Source of the DNA: JAKSSE01 sp045597645
GTDB taxonomy: Bacteria > Bacillota > Clostridia > Lachnospirales > Lachnospiraceae
Length of the DNA: 64,000 bases
Reading direction: 5' to 3'
NCBI GenBank assembly: GCA_045597645.1
Contig: JAZLKM010000049.1
Location: 62,001-126,000 of the forward strand
Position 1 is the stretch's first letter, and each line of letters begins with the position of its first letter. Position numbers and translations under genes: made by a program. Shown piece after piece: positions 22,515 through 32,208 of the stretch. The notes beneath the pieces are model-generated. The model searched no databases and was not told the DNA's origin. It saw only the letters and a list, made by a program, of their open reading frames with translations.

Positions 22515-24200
22515 TTACTCTTTAATCAGAATGCAGCCATCCTCAGATACTTTATATCCTTTCGATACAAGCGACTGATAAAAATTAGAGTCCACATCCG
22601 CATCCGACAAGTTAGGATAAAACACTACATTTGGAATTTTATCAGGATGTATCTCATAGAACTTGTCCACCCTGCTATAGTCCAAGTTTGAGAAAGCTGT
22701 AAATGGTGTGCCGTATTCATCTGCCGCATACAGATAAAGAACCGGATTATTGCCTGTTACAAACATACGCATTGGCTCATCTATCTGAATAGAATCTATG
22801 GTGTCAAGTATATATTTGTAATGGTTATGCACATCACCCTTTGCAAAGCTGCCCTTGAGCGGTCCTCTGTCAAGATACAAAAGATCCATTCCAGGGTGAA
22901 TTCTAAATCCCCATGACAAAAGTAGATGTAACGCTAAAACACAAGCAAAAACGCCACTAGATATAAGCCCTATGATGGTCCGTCTTTTTCTACCATCAGT
23001 TCTTACTATTCCAGGCCTTCCCTTTGCTTTTTCCAACATGAGCATACCATCTATAGCCAGTATGCACATCGCTCCTGAAGTCGCCATCATGCCTGTGTTA
23101 GTTGCAAGTGACACCACTATCACCAGTGTCACGCAAAACAGCAGCTGCCATAAGTCGAGTACAATGCTGTCCTTATCTGTGCTGATAATGAGCACGTCTA
23201 TCGCAAACCACAATGCCGGAACATAAAAGAAATTCGCACCCAGATATTTTCCCATCAGAGCGCTGTATATGCCTAGCAGCAAAAATGCTGCCACCGGTAG
23301 ATACACTATCCATTTTCTTTTTCTAAAGACAGCGCATACCGCTACGCTTACAACACCTACAATGACCACCTTGATATCATAAAACAGCTGAAGGCTGAGC
23401 CCTTGCAGTATTCTTCCAATCCAGCCCATATCAGAGGTATGGTCCTGCTCACTCATTATGTATGGGAGATTCTCCAATATGTCACCTAGCGATGCTCTAG
23501 ATAGCACAAACGCTATAACAAGGCCCCCTACAACAGCTGCCCCTAGTATAGCAATCAAAACATCTCTGATAGTCGTTCCCGCAATCTGCCTCTTCTTTGT
23601 TACCGCACATAAAATCGAAACAGCTACCGCGACTATCGGCCACAATAGGTATACAAGCAATGCAAAAGGCTGCGAAACGATAGCTAAGCCAAGCCATACT
23701 CCTGCCCAGAACGGATCAGCCAGCCTCATTCCCGTGTACAGCATCACTAGCACAACAAACCAGCTGATTACCGGTAATGTATTGTATGAGATAGCATCGA
23801 CATTAAAGCTGGAAGAGACGTAGAATATACCCACTGCAAATATTGATACCGCCCCTAGCTTGTTCGCTCTCGCGAGCCTGTTGATAGCCCATATGCTGAC
23901 AACAAGCTTCAGCGCTATATAGACCATCCTAAAGAAAACGACTACGCCATCCGTACTGCCGGTAATCATTGTATATGCCCAGAAAAAAGGTAAAAGCAAG
24001 ACCCCATTCGTCTGCGGTCCATACCAGTCATCCACCAGCAGTGCATCTCCTAGCATCAGTCTGTGTGCCACAGCGATGTACGTAGACTCATCTCCAATCG
24101 AAATAATTGAAGAAATGTGACATCTGGCAATAAGCAGAGCTGTGACCGGCAATAGCATCAACAACGCCCATATATAGTTACGTCTGGTATTTGTATCCAA
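22515..24200 (-). CDS. Multi-spanning membrane protein, GT-C-like (GT39-related)
   Basis: A 561-residue protein with about eleven hydrophobic segments, then a soluble C-terminal part of about 120 residues. The first loop holds IISIGDESTYIAVAHRLMLGDALLVDDWYGPQTNG; the acidic pair D-E after helix 1 and the second D-D are where GT-C glycosyltransferases such as GT39/ArnT relatives keep catalytic residues. The start is a TTG at 24200 with GAGGTG five bases upstream. It probably adds a sugar from a polyprenyl-phosphate donor to the exported glycan; donor and acceptor are unknown. Confidence 0.65.
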   Translation of the reverse strand: MDTNTRRNYIWALLMLLPVTALLIARCHISSIISIGDESTYIAVAHRLMLGDALLVDDWYGPQTNGVLLLPFFWAYTMITGSTDGVVVFFRMVYIALKLVVSIWAINRLARANKLGAVSIFAVGIFYVSSSFNVDAISYNTLPVISWFVVLVMLYTGMRLADPFWAGVWLGLAIVSQPFALLVYLLWPIVAVAVSILCAVTKKRQIAGTTIRDVLIAILGAAVVGGLVIAFVLSRASLGDILENLPYIMSEQDHTSDMGWIGRILQGLSLQLFYDIKVVIVGVVSVAVCAVFRKRKWIVYLPVAAFLLLGIYSALMGKYLGANFFYVPALWFAIDVLIISTDKDSIVLDLWQLLFCVTLVIVVSLATNTGMMATSGAMCILAIDGMLMLEKAKGRPGIVRTDGRKRRTIIGLISSGVFACVLALHLLLSWGFRIHPGMDLLYLDRGPLKGSFAKGDVHNHYKYILDTIDSIQIDEPMRMFVTGNNPVLYLYAADEYGTPFTAFSNLDYSRVDKFYEIHPDKIPNVVFYPNLSDADVDSNFYQSLVSKGYKVSEDGCILIKE

Positions 24201-24209
24201 CTATTCACC

Positions 24210-24890
24210 TCACAGTGCAATTGCAAAGTAGCTCACTATCTGAACCAGCACCATCGCCGCCAGTGTTATGGCTGTCAATACAACAGTAAAAATCTTGCGC
24301 AACTTGAAATAATATTTAAACAATACTCCCATTGCGATGGATAGAATGGCAGAAACCAAAATCATAAGAATATCAAAAATATGCTCGGTAACAGGAATAG
24401 TTCCAACTACCTTTCCTGCAAGTATCATTCCACAGGAAATAAGAAGTAATAACGCGCAAAAAGCTATCTTCTTTTTTGTAAAAGTATCAAATATGCAATC
24501 TGCCAGGCAGAACAACAGACCAGACAATATGTACACTAACATAGCCGGCCATCTGCCAATATCCCTAAACCATATATATGGACTCAACGAAAAGAGAATC
24601 ACTGGCAAAAACAGCCTATACTGCATGCCCCCCAGTCTTGCACATATAGCATTGGTAGCTAGTCCAAATAATACTGCTGCAGGCAATAATATCACCTGTG
24701 CATTATTCATCACCTGTGTAAGCACCATCAAAACAAGAGCAGTAGCTATCCAATCAAGCTTAGTCACCTTAGCTGCATGCATCACCAGATGGCATTTCAT
24801 AGCACCGTATATCACTATGCCAAACAAGGCCACATATATACATATATCAAGTACATAAGAAGCATAAGTCATAAAAAGCATCTCTCCCAT
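24210..24890 (-). CDS. Small polytopic membrane protein, unknown
   Basis: About 226 residues, nearly all hydrophobic, with seven or eight membrane segments and short loops (FRDIGRWPA, KKKIAFC). No family is recognised. It lies 9 bases before the GT-C-like gene at 22515-24200 and may be its partner or a lipid-linked-sugar flippase; this is a guess from position. The start is uncertain: a TTG at 24902, ATG at 24890, or ATGs a few codons later, the last of which has GGGAG upstream. Confidence 0.5.
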   Translation of the reverse strand: MGEMLFMTYASYVLDICIYVALFGIVIYGAMKCHLVMHAAKVTKLDWIATALVLMVLTQVMNNAQVILLPAAVLFGLATNAICARLGGMQYRLFLPVILFSLSPYIWFRDIGRWPAMLVYILSGLLFCLADCIFDTFTKKKIAFCALLLLISCGMILAGKVVGTIPVTEHIFDILMILVSAILSIAMGVLFKYYFKLRKIFTVVLTAITLAAMVLVQIVSYFAIAL

Positions 24891-24927
24891 TATCGTGCCC
24901 AATCATTCATGTCTAAAAACCCATCTG

Positions 24928-27231
24928 TCAGTCAGCTGCAGCCAGCCTCTCCTCCAACTTTACCCTGTCCTGCATGATTTCCAGCTCAAACACCTTCTTG
25001 ACCTTGTCGATTTCCTTGTCCCAGGATGTGGTCGCTGCAAACTTAGCTCCAGCCTCTCTCTTACTATCGAGCATCTCCGGATGATCAAGATAATATATCA
25101 ACGTATCAGCCACATGAATCGGATCAAAGTCCACAATTACACTATTGTCATCATTAACCAGCCACTCACTGCATGCGCCACCATTGCACACACACACAGA
25201 ACCACTGCCCATAATCTCAAGCGGTGCCAGCGACAGATTTGTATTTGAAAATACAAGACTCAAATCACTCTGCGAGTAGATGTATGCCAGCTCAGCAGGG
25301 CTTACCACTCCACAGTTGATATGTCTGAAAGGTATGCGACATCCACTAAGGTCATCGCCAGCAAGTATTATTTCCACATGAGGACGAAGCTTCGACAGCC
25401 TCTCCAACGCAAGCATACCCACCTCAAATGATCTTCTTGCAGTAAACGATCTGGCGTAGAAGCATACCCTCTGCTTATCGTCTTTGCGCGGATATGGCTT
25501 GTAAATGTTTCTATCATACGAAAATCCAAAATAATCAGCGCTCATGCCATAACGAGATACCTCTCTCGCCAGATATGGGCTTGCGCATATCCCATGCATG
25601 CCAAGTCTGTATGTGTTCTCAGCCAGGGCATACTCGCCACCGACAGGATAAAAATGTGGCTCGAAATCCTGTACAAAGTAAAACTTAGATATGCAGTTAT
25701 TGCATCTGTTAACCGCATACGCTGTCTGCCATGTTGTAGCAACCACAGCATCTGCATATTTCATTTCTGAATAATAGATATGTACCTCCACTCCGGTAAA
25801 GTCCATGGTGAAGTTATCCTTCCAGAACTGCAAGCACTCGTCATCACTCTGGAAGGTATGCGCAGTAATAAGGTAAATTCTATTGTGAAAACCACGCTTT
25901 TCCAGTCCGGTAATAAATCTGGCCAAAGTGGTATGTCCGCCGCTGCCCTTTCCAGGTGCAGGCATTACCCAATTTATGGTCAGTCTGTCATCGCCTGCCT
26001 TAGCCGCCTCATAATCCTCGCGATTAAAATCAAATCCATTCTCATCCACAACAATATGAAACTCATTGCAGGGATCTGCTGCACTTTTCGGCCTGCTTTT
26101 TGCAACATCACTGCCAGGAGCCACCTCAAAAGTCCAGGCTTCCCTGTTTTTATCAAAAATCGGATCGGTTTCCGGCAGGTCAGCCCTATATTCTTTGCTC
26201 AAAAACAGCCACTGGCGGTATACCTTCTTCTCCTGCTTTGTGTATACGCGCTTTGCCTTCTTTACACCAATCTGCTGATATTGCTGAGAGAAGTGGGTGT
26301 CCATGTAATCTCTCACCTGAACAGGGAAAAATTCATAGTTGCCACCATAGAAAGCTCCTTTGCACCTGCTTTTATTTCTGGAAAGTGCAAATCTAATTGA
26401 CGAAAGCTTCTCCTTCGTTGAGATGTTAAGACCTAGGATATATCTTACATCCACCTTGTCCATGCGTATAATCTCTCTTCGCATGCTGCTCTTGTCTTCA
26501 AAAGCTCTGTAGCCATATACGTCATACAATCCCTTGAATTCATCATAGAAGCGCTTGAAGTAGGTCTTAAGAGGAAAATTATGTGAATGATACACCTGTG
26601 CCCCAGGGCAATATACAGTAGCATAGCCATCCTCAATCACGCGTCTGGCCCACTGCTGGTCCTCCGCAAAATTGACATCTGCATAGGGATACTTTTCCCA
26701 TACACTTCGTCTAAGACATGAATTATTATCAGAAAAGTATGCTAAGTGCATGCGATATCCAATATCCTTTTGATATCTGTCGTAGTCCTCGATTCTAATA
26801 ACGCGGTTCGCTGTACCAAAATTAGCAAAGTGAACCGGCATATCTCTCACATCCAGTACATTGCAGCCAGGATATGTCAAGTGCTGTCCAAATCCACCTG
26901 CAATATTTTCATCCATATGCATCGCATCTATGAAGCTCTGCAGCCAATCCTTGTTAGCGGGCTTTGCATCCTGAGTCAAAAACACTATGAACTCACCAGT
27001 ACCCTGTGACGCGCCATAATTTCTAGTCTTGCCATGACCAAACTCAGACGGTTCAATGCAAAAAAGCCGGCAAGGCCACCGGCTGATAATCTCCTTTGAA
27101 TCATCAGTGGACCCGGAGTCTACACAGATGACCTCGTATTCATATTCTGTCTCCTGAGCAAATACAGCCTCAAGCACCTCTCCCAGAAGTGCCCCGCCAT
27201 TCTTTACTGGTATGACAATGCTTACATCCAT
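24928..27231 (-). CDS. Two-domain glycosyltransferase: GT2 plus WsaF-like GT-B domain
   Basis: A 767-residue enzyme. Residues 1 to about 280 form a GT2 domain (SIVIPVKNGGALL, VDSGSTDDS, FLTQDAKPANKDW). From about 425 a GT-B domain follows: INWVMPAPGKGSGGHTTL, YFVQDFEPHFYP, CFYARSFTARRSFE and SLAPLEIMGSGSVCV, a wording I associate with the rhamnosyltransferase WsaF. It could add two sugars in turn to a rhamnose-containing chain. It overlaps the upstream GT gene by 10 bases and has AAGGA before the ATG. A terminator-like hairpin lies at codons 50-58 (27060-27084). Confidence 0.85.
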   Translation of the reverse strand: MDVSIVIPVKNGGALLGEVLEAVFAQETEYEYEVICVDSGSTDDSKEIISRWPCRLFCIEPSEFGHGKTRNYGASQGTGEFIVFLTQDAKPANKDWLQSFIDAMHMDENIAGGFGQHLTYPGCNVLDVRDMPVHFANFGTANRVIRIEDYDRYQKDIGYRMHLAYFSDNNSCLRRSVWEKYPYADVNFAEDQQWARRVIEDGYATVYCPGAQVYHSHNFPLKTYFKRFYDEFKGLYDVYGYRAFEDKSSMRREIIRMDKVDVRYILGLNISTKEKLSSIRFALSRNKSRCKGAFYGGNYEFFPVQVRDYMDTHFSQQYQQIGVKKAKRVYTKQEKKVYRQWLFLSKEYRADLPETDPIFDKNREAWTFEVAPGSDVAKSRPKSAADPCNEFHIVVDENGFDFNREDYEAAKAGDDRLTINWVMPAPGKGSGGHTTLARFITGLEKRGFHNRIYLITAHTFQSDDECLQFWKDNFTMDFTGVEVHIYYSEMKYADAVVATTWQTAYAVNRCNNCISKFYFVQDFEPHFYPVGGEYALAENTYRLGMHGICASPYLAREVSRYGMSADYFGFSYDRNIYKPYPRKDDKQRVCFYARSFTARRSFEVGMLALERLSKLRPHVEIILAGDDLSGCRIPFRHINCGVVSPAELAYIYSQSDLSLVFSNTNLSLAPLEIMGSGSVCVCNGGACSEWLVNDDNSVIVDFDPIHVADTLIYYLDHPEMLDSKREAGAKFAATTSWDKEIDKVKKVFELEIMQDRVKLEERLAAAD
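27060..27084 (-). terminator. Terminator-like hairpin inside the GT2/WsaF-like gene
   Basis: On the minus strand AGCCGG-N8-CCGGCT is followed by six T counting the stem end (27065-27060). It is in the first 60 codons. Like the one at 17640-17664 it may be an attenuator or a chance codon effect. Confidence 0.35.
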
Positions 27232-29327
27232 ACTAATTCCTTCTTAGTGTCGGCATAAAATGCCTCTTTGGTATAGCTGTTGGTAATAAGAATCCCTATA
27301 TTATATGTGCCAGCAGGAAAATATCCTTTCGGAAGATTGCATACAAAACCGCTCTCCTCCAAGTAAGGTCTATTTTTAAATGCCCAGCTCACATCCATAC
27401 GATCTTGTCTTCTGACACTAACCTCATATGTCTGGCCTTGACCCCGCAGAATAATTGTGGTTTCGTAGTACTCCTGCCTTTTATCTTTCTTTTGAAAAGC
27501 AAATCCACGTATCAGTCCCTGCTCATCATTGCACCAGATTTCATCGAGATTGAAAACTACATCGCTGGTCCTGTCCTTCGGTAGTGCAAGCTCCCTTGGG
27601 CTCACATGGCACATGAGTTTTTCGCTTTCCTTCTTGCCGCGGATAAGTGTCATTCTATTAAGAGGAGTGATGTACGCCCCATTATCCCTTTGAGTAATTA
27701 GATAAAGTCTGTATGATTTCAAATCTATTCTGAGATGCTTTCTTGCAATCTCCGCCACAAATCTACTCTCATCACCTGCAGCTGGCTCCACCTGAGTCTT
27801 TATATAATCGCCATCGCTGCCCTCAAATAGCAGATATCGTTCTACGTCAGCTCCAAAGGCATCACTTCTACCCTCAATGTGCACATTATACCCAAAGCCT
27901 ATTTCAGTCACCTCAGCGCCACCATCCACCTGCTTTAAATGTGGCTTGCCTTTTTGCAGCTCCACGCCTACAGTCCTCGGCTGTACCTCCCAGGTTACAT
28001 CATAGTCAATAAGAGCTGGATTGTAGTATGGATCATAATCCATAAATGCTCTATGGCGTCCATGTAATCCCACAAGTTCTCTATCAAGACGAAGTCTTTT
28101 GGCATCATCATTCATATCCTGACCACGGCTAAGGGACTCATGGTGATACAGAATTGCATCATTTCTAACTACATTCAAAAAGCCTGCTTCCAGCAGCTTG
28201 TAGCAAAAATCAACATCATTGTAGGTGACTGCAAGGCTCTCATCAAAGCCTCCAACCTTCTCGTATTTTTCCTTTGATATCAGCATACATGCCGCTGTGA
28301 CTGCACTATAGTTAAAGTCAAATATATTTCTGGCACATGGATATGTCCCCTGATCATCTCTTTGGAAAAGGACATGTGATGGACCAGATGACAGCTCTAC
28401 TACACCACAGTGCTGGATGAGCGTACCTCCTGGAAAATATAGCTTGGCACCTACTGCACCTACATAATCCCTCTGAGCCTGACCGAGCATTCTATTAAGC
28501 CACTTGCCATCACAAGCCTGCACGTCATCATTCAAAAGCAGGATAAAATCCCCCTTTGCCTCAGTGACACCTATATTGCACATTCTGGAGAAATTGAACT
28601 CCATAGGCTTATAAATATATTTTGCGCCTATATCATTAAGGAAGGTCTCTATCATCTGCTTATTGTGAGGCAGACTTCCATTGTCTACCACAATAATTTC
28701 GTAGTTCTTATAGTCAGTAAAGAGCCTAAGCGAATCTATGCACTGGCGCAAAATACCGTAGTGGTCCTTTGAAGGAATTACGATAGATACCAGAGGCTCG
28801 CCTTGTACATCGTAATATACTCTGGTCGCATTTGTGACATCGCTGATAGTTTCTAAGTGAACGTCGCTACCTCTTCTGACTATTGCGGCTTCCTTTAGAC
28901 CTCTTTCCTCATCGGTTTCATTAAAATATATATCATGGTCTATTTTCTGAGCAGACAAAACCTTCGCCACGTGCCCTACTCTGCCTGGTGTTGTCTTCTC
29001 CGTGAGCTTGAGCAAAAACTCATAGAGACCCACAAGGCTCGTCTCCACAAAGACCTCACCAGCCATCCTTGTTCGTACAGCCATCACTCCCCCTATATAG
29101 GGTCTCTCAAGCAGTAGCTCCGGTGAGTACGCAGGGCGTAAACCTATCTCACTGGCTCCGCCTTCAATATCTGAGTCAGCATATACCAAATCCACGTCAG
29201 GATGCTCCTCCAGGTACTGCGCGAAAACAGCCTGCGCACTCTCATAAACACGAGTATGTTCAGGTACAAGGATGGAAAAGTCTCCTGCCACTTTATTAAA
29301 TTCACTGCCAAAATCAATAAGCTTCAT
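27222..29327 (-). CDS. GT2 glycosyltransferase with a truncated first domain and a C-terminal extension
   Basis: A 701-residue protein. The first 160 residues keep only the acceptor half of a GT2 domain (VDLVYADSD, LRPAYSPELLLERPYIGGVMAVR), matching the first domain of the 619-residue enzyme at 7832-9691 but without its nucleotide-binding half. A full GT2 domain follows at about 175-445 (LVSIVIPSKDHYGIL, VVDNGS, LLLNDDV, GGTLIQHCGVVELS, VTYNDVDFCYKLLEAGF). The last 220 residues look beta-rich and may bind the growing glycan. It is likely a rhamnosyl- or related transferase of the backbone. The start has no clear ribosome-binding site. Confidence 0.8.
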   Translation of the reverse strand: MKLIDFGSEFNKVAGDFSILVPEHTRVYESAQAVFAQYLEEHPDVDLVYADSDIEGGASEIGLRPAYSPELLLERPYIGGVMAVRTRMAGEVFVETSLVGLYEFLLKLTEKTTPGRVGHVAKVLSAQKIDHDIYFNETDEERGLKEAAIVRRGSDVHLETISDVTNATRVYYDVQGEPLVSIVIPSKDHYGILRQCIDSLRLFTDYKNYEIIVVDNGSLPHNKQMIETFLNDIGAKYIYKPMEFNFSRMCNIGVTEAKGDFILLLNDDVQACDGKWLNRMLGQAQRDYVGAVGAKLYFPGGTLIQHCGVVELSSGPSHVLFQRDDQGTYPCARNIFDFNYSAVTAACMLISKEKYEKVGGFDESLAVTYNDVDFCYKLLEAGFLNVVRNDAILYHHESLSRGQDMNDDAKRLRLDRELVGLHGRHRAFMDYDPYYNPALIDYDVTWEVQPRTVGVELQKGKPHLKQVDGGAEVTEIGFGYNVHIEGRSDAFGADVERYLLFEGSDGDYIKTQVEPAAGDESRFVAEIARKHLRIDLKSYRLYLITQRDNGAYITPLNRMTLIRGKKESEKLMCHVSPRELALPKDRTSDVVFNLDEIWCNDEQGLIRGFAFQKKDKRQEYYETTIILRGQGQTYEVSVRRQDRMDVSWAFKNRPYLEESGFVCNLPKGYFPAGTYNIGILITNSYTKEAFYADTKKELVWM

Positions 29328-29367
29328 AATGAAAAACTATCTTTCGCTAGCAATAAAGCAAAAACGT

Positions 29368-30204
29368 CTACAGCACATCTGCAAAATGAATTCTAAGTCG
29401 TCTGAACAAGAGGGTTCCAATGGCAAACATTGCAACTGCAAGCACCCAAAAATATATTGATATCCAGCCCCTATCCCAGAACCAGATTTTATTTACCATG
29501 GCATCTCTGTATCCTTGCACTATATAAAACATCGGATTAATCTGAAGGATGGTTCTGAACCATACTGGCCATCCGGCGCTTCTGGTCTCGAACTGCCACA
29601 TGATAGGAGTAACCCATACTCCCACCTGCATCAAAATATTGATAATCTGCGACAAATCCCTGAAGAAAAGAACGAGCGCGCTGGTCATGTATCCAAGTCC
29701 CAAAACGAAAAAGCAAAGTGCTATAGAGTAATACAGCATCTGAAGCCAGTAAAGGTCTGGCATAAAGCCATAGGCTAGATACAAAATAATACCAAAGCCT
29801 ATGAAAAACAGATGTACAAAAAGAGATGATACAAGCTTCACGACCGGAAGCACCTCTATTTTGAACACTACCTTTTTTACCAAGTAACTGTATTCAAGCA
29901 GGGAACTTGTAATTCCATTCCAGCCATCTGAAAAGAAAAACCACGGTATAAGACCGCACACCAGCCAGCACACAAATGGCACTTCAATATTATTGCCGGA
30001 AGTAATGGCTTCAGGCTTTAGGGCAGCACCAAACACAAACCAGTATACAAGTACCGTAATAATAGGCTGGATAAAAGCCCATATTGTGCCCAGATATGAT
30101 CCGGCATATTTTGTTTTAAAATCATTCTTGGCCAATCCAAATATCAGCTTTCGATTCTCAACAATAGCCCTTGGGATAGACCAGAAATTCTGCTTTTCTC
30201 TCAT
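29368..30204 (-). CDS. wzm: Polysaccharide ABC exporter, permease
   Basis: A 278-residue ABC-2 type permease with six membrane segments. The N-terminal amphipathic stretch and LAKNDFKTKYAGSYLGTIWAFIQPII is the Wzm/TagG/RgpC hallmark, followed by FVCWLVCGLIPWFFFSDGW. With the ATPase encoded at 32208-33473 it would export lipid-linked polysaccharide. The methyltransferase gene sits between the two exporter subunits. It starts 3 bases after that gene's stop. Confidence 0.93.
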   Translation of the reverse strand: MREKQNFWSIPRAIVENRKLIFGLAKNDFKTKYAGSYLGTIWAFIQPIITVLVYWFVFGAALKPEAITSGNNIEVPFVCWLVCGLIPWFFFSDGWNGITSSLLEYSYLVKKVVFKIEVLPVVKLVSSLFVHLFFIGFGIILYLAYGFMPDLYWLQMLYYSIALCFFVLGLGYMTSALVLFFRDLSQIINILMQVGVWVTPIMWQFETRSAGWPVWFRTILQINPMFYIVQGYRDAMVNKIWFWDRGWISIYFWVLAVAMFAIGTLLFRRLRIHFADVL

Positions 30205-30207
30205 GTA

Positions 30208-32208
30208 TTACTTATTCTCTTTCATGTAATGTCTATAGTACATAGACCAGTCATCCCCGTACTTAAGTCGCAGGTCTGACCTCTCCAACTTATATCTCTT
30301 AGGATTGAAACAAGCACACCCCTGGCGGCCTTCCTTCATACCAAATTCAACAAAATGTCTTAGTGTCTGGGTTATATCTCCTCCAAACGCATTCAAAACG
30401 TCCTGGTTGTTTGCCAGATAGTACAGATAGTCATATACCTTTTCATAGTCACGACCATCATACATAGTAATAGGCTGGCGCGATAACTTTATTAGCTTTG
30501 CATTTTGCTTAGACTTATCTCTAAAAAATGCATCAAGTCTGCCTGTTCTCTCCAATTCCAAAGAATACTCAGCAGCTATTCCATCCATATCTGGAAGGCT
30601 TTTGGTTCTACCATGGATATCAGCATATAGCTCCGATAATGACTTTCTGCCTCCTCCAACTTTTTTCTGGAACGCCGTTTCCTGCTCCTGGTACTGAATT
30701 TTCAGCTCCGTTGTGATGTCATATTTTTCGTAAATACCGTCGAAGGCGTATATCTCCTTGGCGGATCTAATGGTGTAATTCAAAATACGCCAACGCATAA
30801 AGCCTGCTGTCAGCTGCATCTCATACGGCCATTCACAATCGTATACATAGAATTTATCGTCGATATACAACACATTCTGCGGGATGATATCTATATCAGT
30901 GTATGAGATCACCTCATCTCGACCAATCTCTCCAGTGACTGTACGAATAAAACGGTCAAGCAATTCATTTGCCTTATCTGTATCGCCCGCTGTTATCAAT
31001 TCATCAAGCACCTTAGATAACGGCACTCCCTGCAGATAATCCACCTCAAGCGACTTGCTTCTACGCCTGCTGCCAGCAACTCTGAGGTCCGTTCCAGCAT
31101 AGGCAGCCTTCAGCCTGTCATGATTATTCTCGATTGCCTCAATATGATCTAATGCCGTTTCGTTTGCCGCAGATTTTTCTATTCTCCCACCTGTTATGGG
31201 GTCATCATAGTATTTTGTAACAATAGCGTTTTCAGGTGCTCTGTCATTTGACATCCATACACACGCCGCAGGCACCACATCGTCTATTGCGCAGCTTTCT
31301 CCAGCCAGTATCAAAAAGCTGTTTGAGAAAAACGGGAACTGATCATTAGCCACAATGCCATCCCAGGTCTGTCCCTCATCGAAAAGTAATAACCTGTCCT
31401 GATCAAAATTAGCCAGATTTCTCCTAAGTTCACCAACTTTAGGCAGATAACTATCTGAGTAAATTGATAAAGGGAGCTTATAGTCGGGATATGGGTATCG
31501 CCATACCACATGATTAAGGCCTGCTGCCTCCAGAAGGTCACCTAGCTCTTTTTTTCCAAAGGTTCTGGCCGCTCCTCCATTACAATACCCCTCTAATCCA
31601 TCTGAAAACCTGCCCGTGTGGTCCTCTGAGCATCCTGCCCAGTACTTAAGACCATATCGGTTCTCGATAGCTATGGCAATGGTACCGCAAGGAGTCAAGT
31701 GGCTCTTTACTATCTCCAGAAATGTCCTGTAAGGCTCATTGGCATCTATATAGCTCTTACCATACTCAAATACACCTATAAGAGTGATAACGTCATATTT
31801 GTCTGTCAGTGTCTTTTCTATGTCCTGGAAGTTACCTACATGGATGGTCAGGTTATCGCAATCGCGGTTGCGGTTAGCATTCACAAGGCTTCGTTTCATA
31901 GACAGGTCTATGGCGTCTACCTTAGCTGCCTTGCGACAAAGCGCGCCGGTAATTGCTCCACAGCCAGCTCCAATCTCAAGAACCTTCTCATTGCCCTTAA
32001 AGGGAATACCCTCTGCGATATTCTCCCTGATATGCGAGAAGTGGTACAAAATAGGCCAGCTCTTTGACTGGGCTATTACACTGTTCCACTGCTCACTTGG
32101 AACTTCCGTTGCAATACGCAGAAGTTCATCCTCTATAGGGCCATCTGAATACAGGTCCTTTCCGCCATATAGGCTATCATCAATTGTAACTTTTCCTATT
32201 ATCTGCAT
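30208..32208 (-). CDS. Methyltransferase with kinase-like domain, WbdD-like chain terminator candidate
   Basis: A 666-residue protein. Residues 70-240 form a SAM methyltransferase (motif I VLEIGAGCG at 76-84, then VDAIDLS and FEYG). Residues about 325-470 look kinase-like: a lysine in IVTKYYDD, a glutamate in NETALDHI, then YTDIDIIPQNVLY and VYDCEWPYE, which read as the catalytic loop (D-x-x-P-x-N) and the metal-binding aspartate of APH-type kinases. The last 80 residues hold a YYLANNQDVLNAFGG...HFVEFGMKEGRQ module. In ABC-exported O-antigens, WbdD caps the chain end with a methyl (and phosphate) group that Wzt then recognises. The gene lies between wzm and wzt, and overlaps the wzt stop as TAATG. 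The kinase reading is inference. Confidence 0.7.
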   Translation of the reverse strand: MQIIGKVTIDDSLYGGKDLYSDGPIEDELLRIATEVPSEQWNSVIAQSKSWPILYHFSHIRENIAEGIPFKGNEKVLEIGAGCGAITGALCRKAAKVDAIDLSMKRSLVNANRNRDCDNLTIHVGNFQDIEKTLTDKYDVITLIGVFEYGKSYIDANEPYRTFLEIVKSHLTPCGTIAIAIENRYGLKYWAGCSEDHTGRFSDGLEGYCNGGAARTFGKKELGDLLEAAGLNHVVWRYPYPDYKLPLSIYSDSYLPKVGELRRNLANFDQDRLLLFDEGQTWDGIVANDQFPFFSNSFLILAGESCAIDDVVPAACVWMSNDRAPENAIVTKYYDDPITGGRIEKSAANETALDHIEAIENNHDRLKAAYAGTDLRVAGSRRRSKSLEVDYLQGVPLSKVLDELITAGDTDKANELLDRFIRTVTGEIGRDEVISYTDIDIIPQNVLYIDDKFYVYDCEWPYEMQLTAGFMRWRILNYTIRSAKEIYAFDGIYEKYDITTELKIQYQEQETAFQKKVGGGRKSLSELYADIHGRTKSLPDMDGIAAEYSLELERTGRLDAFFRDKSKQNAKLIKLSRQPITMYDGRDYEKVYDYLYYLANNQDVLNAFGGDITQTLRHFVEFGMKEGRQGCACFNPKRYKLERSDLRLKYGDDWSMYYRHYMKENK

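Noticed and set aside
25780..26400. A 206-codon plus-strand open frame
   Set aside because: It is opposite the GT2/WsaF-like gene, whose motifs are intact across the whole stretch.
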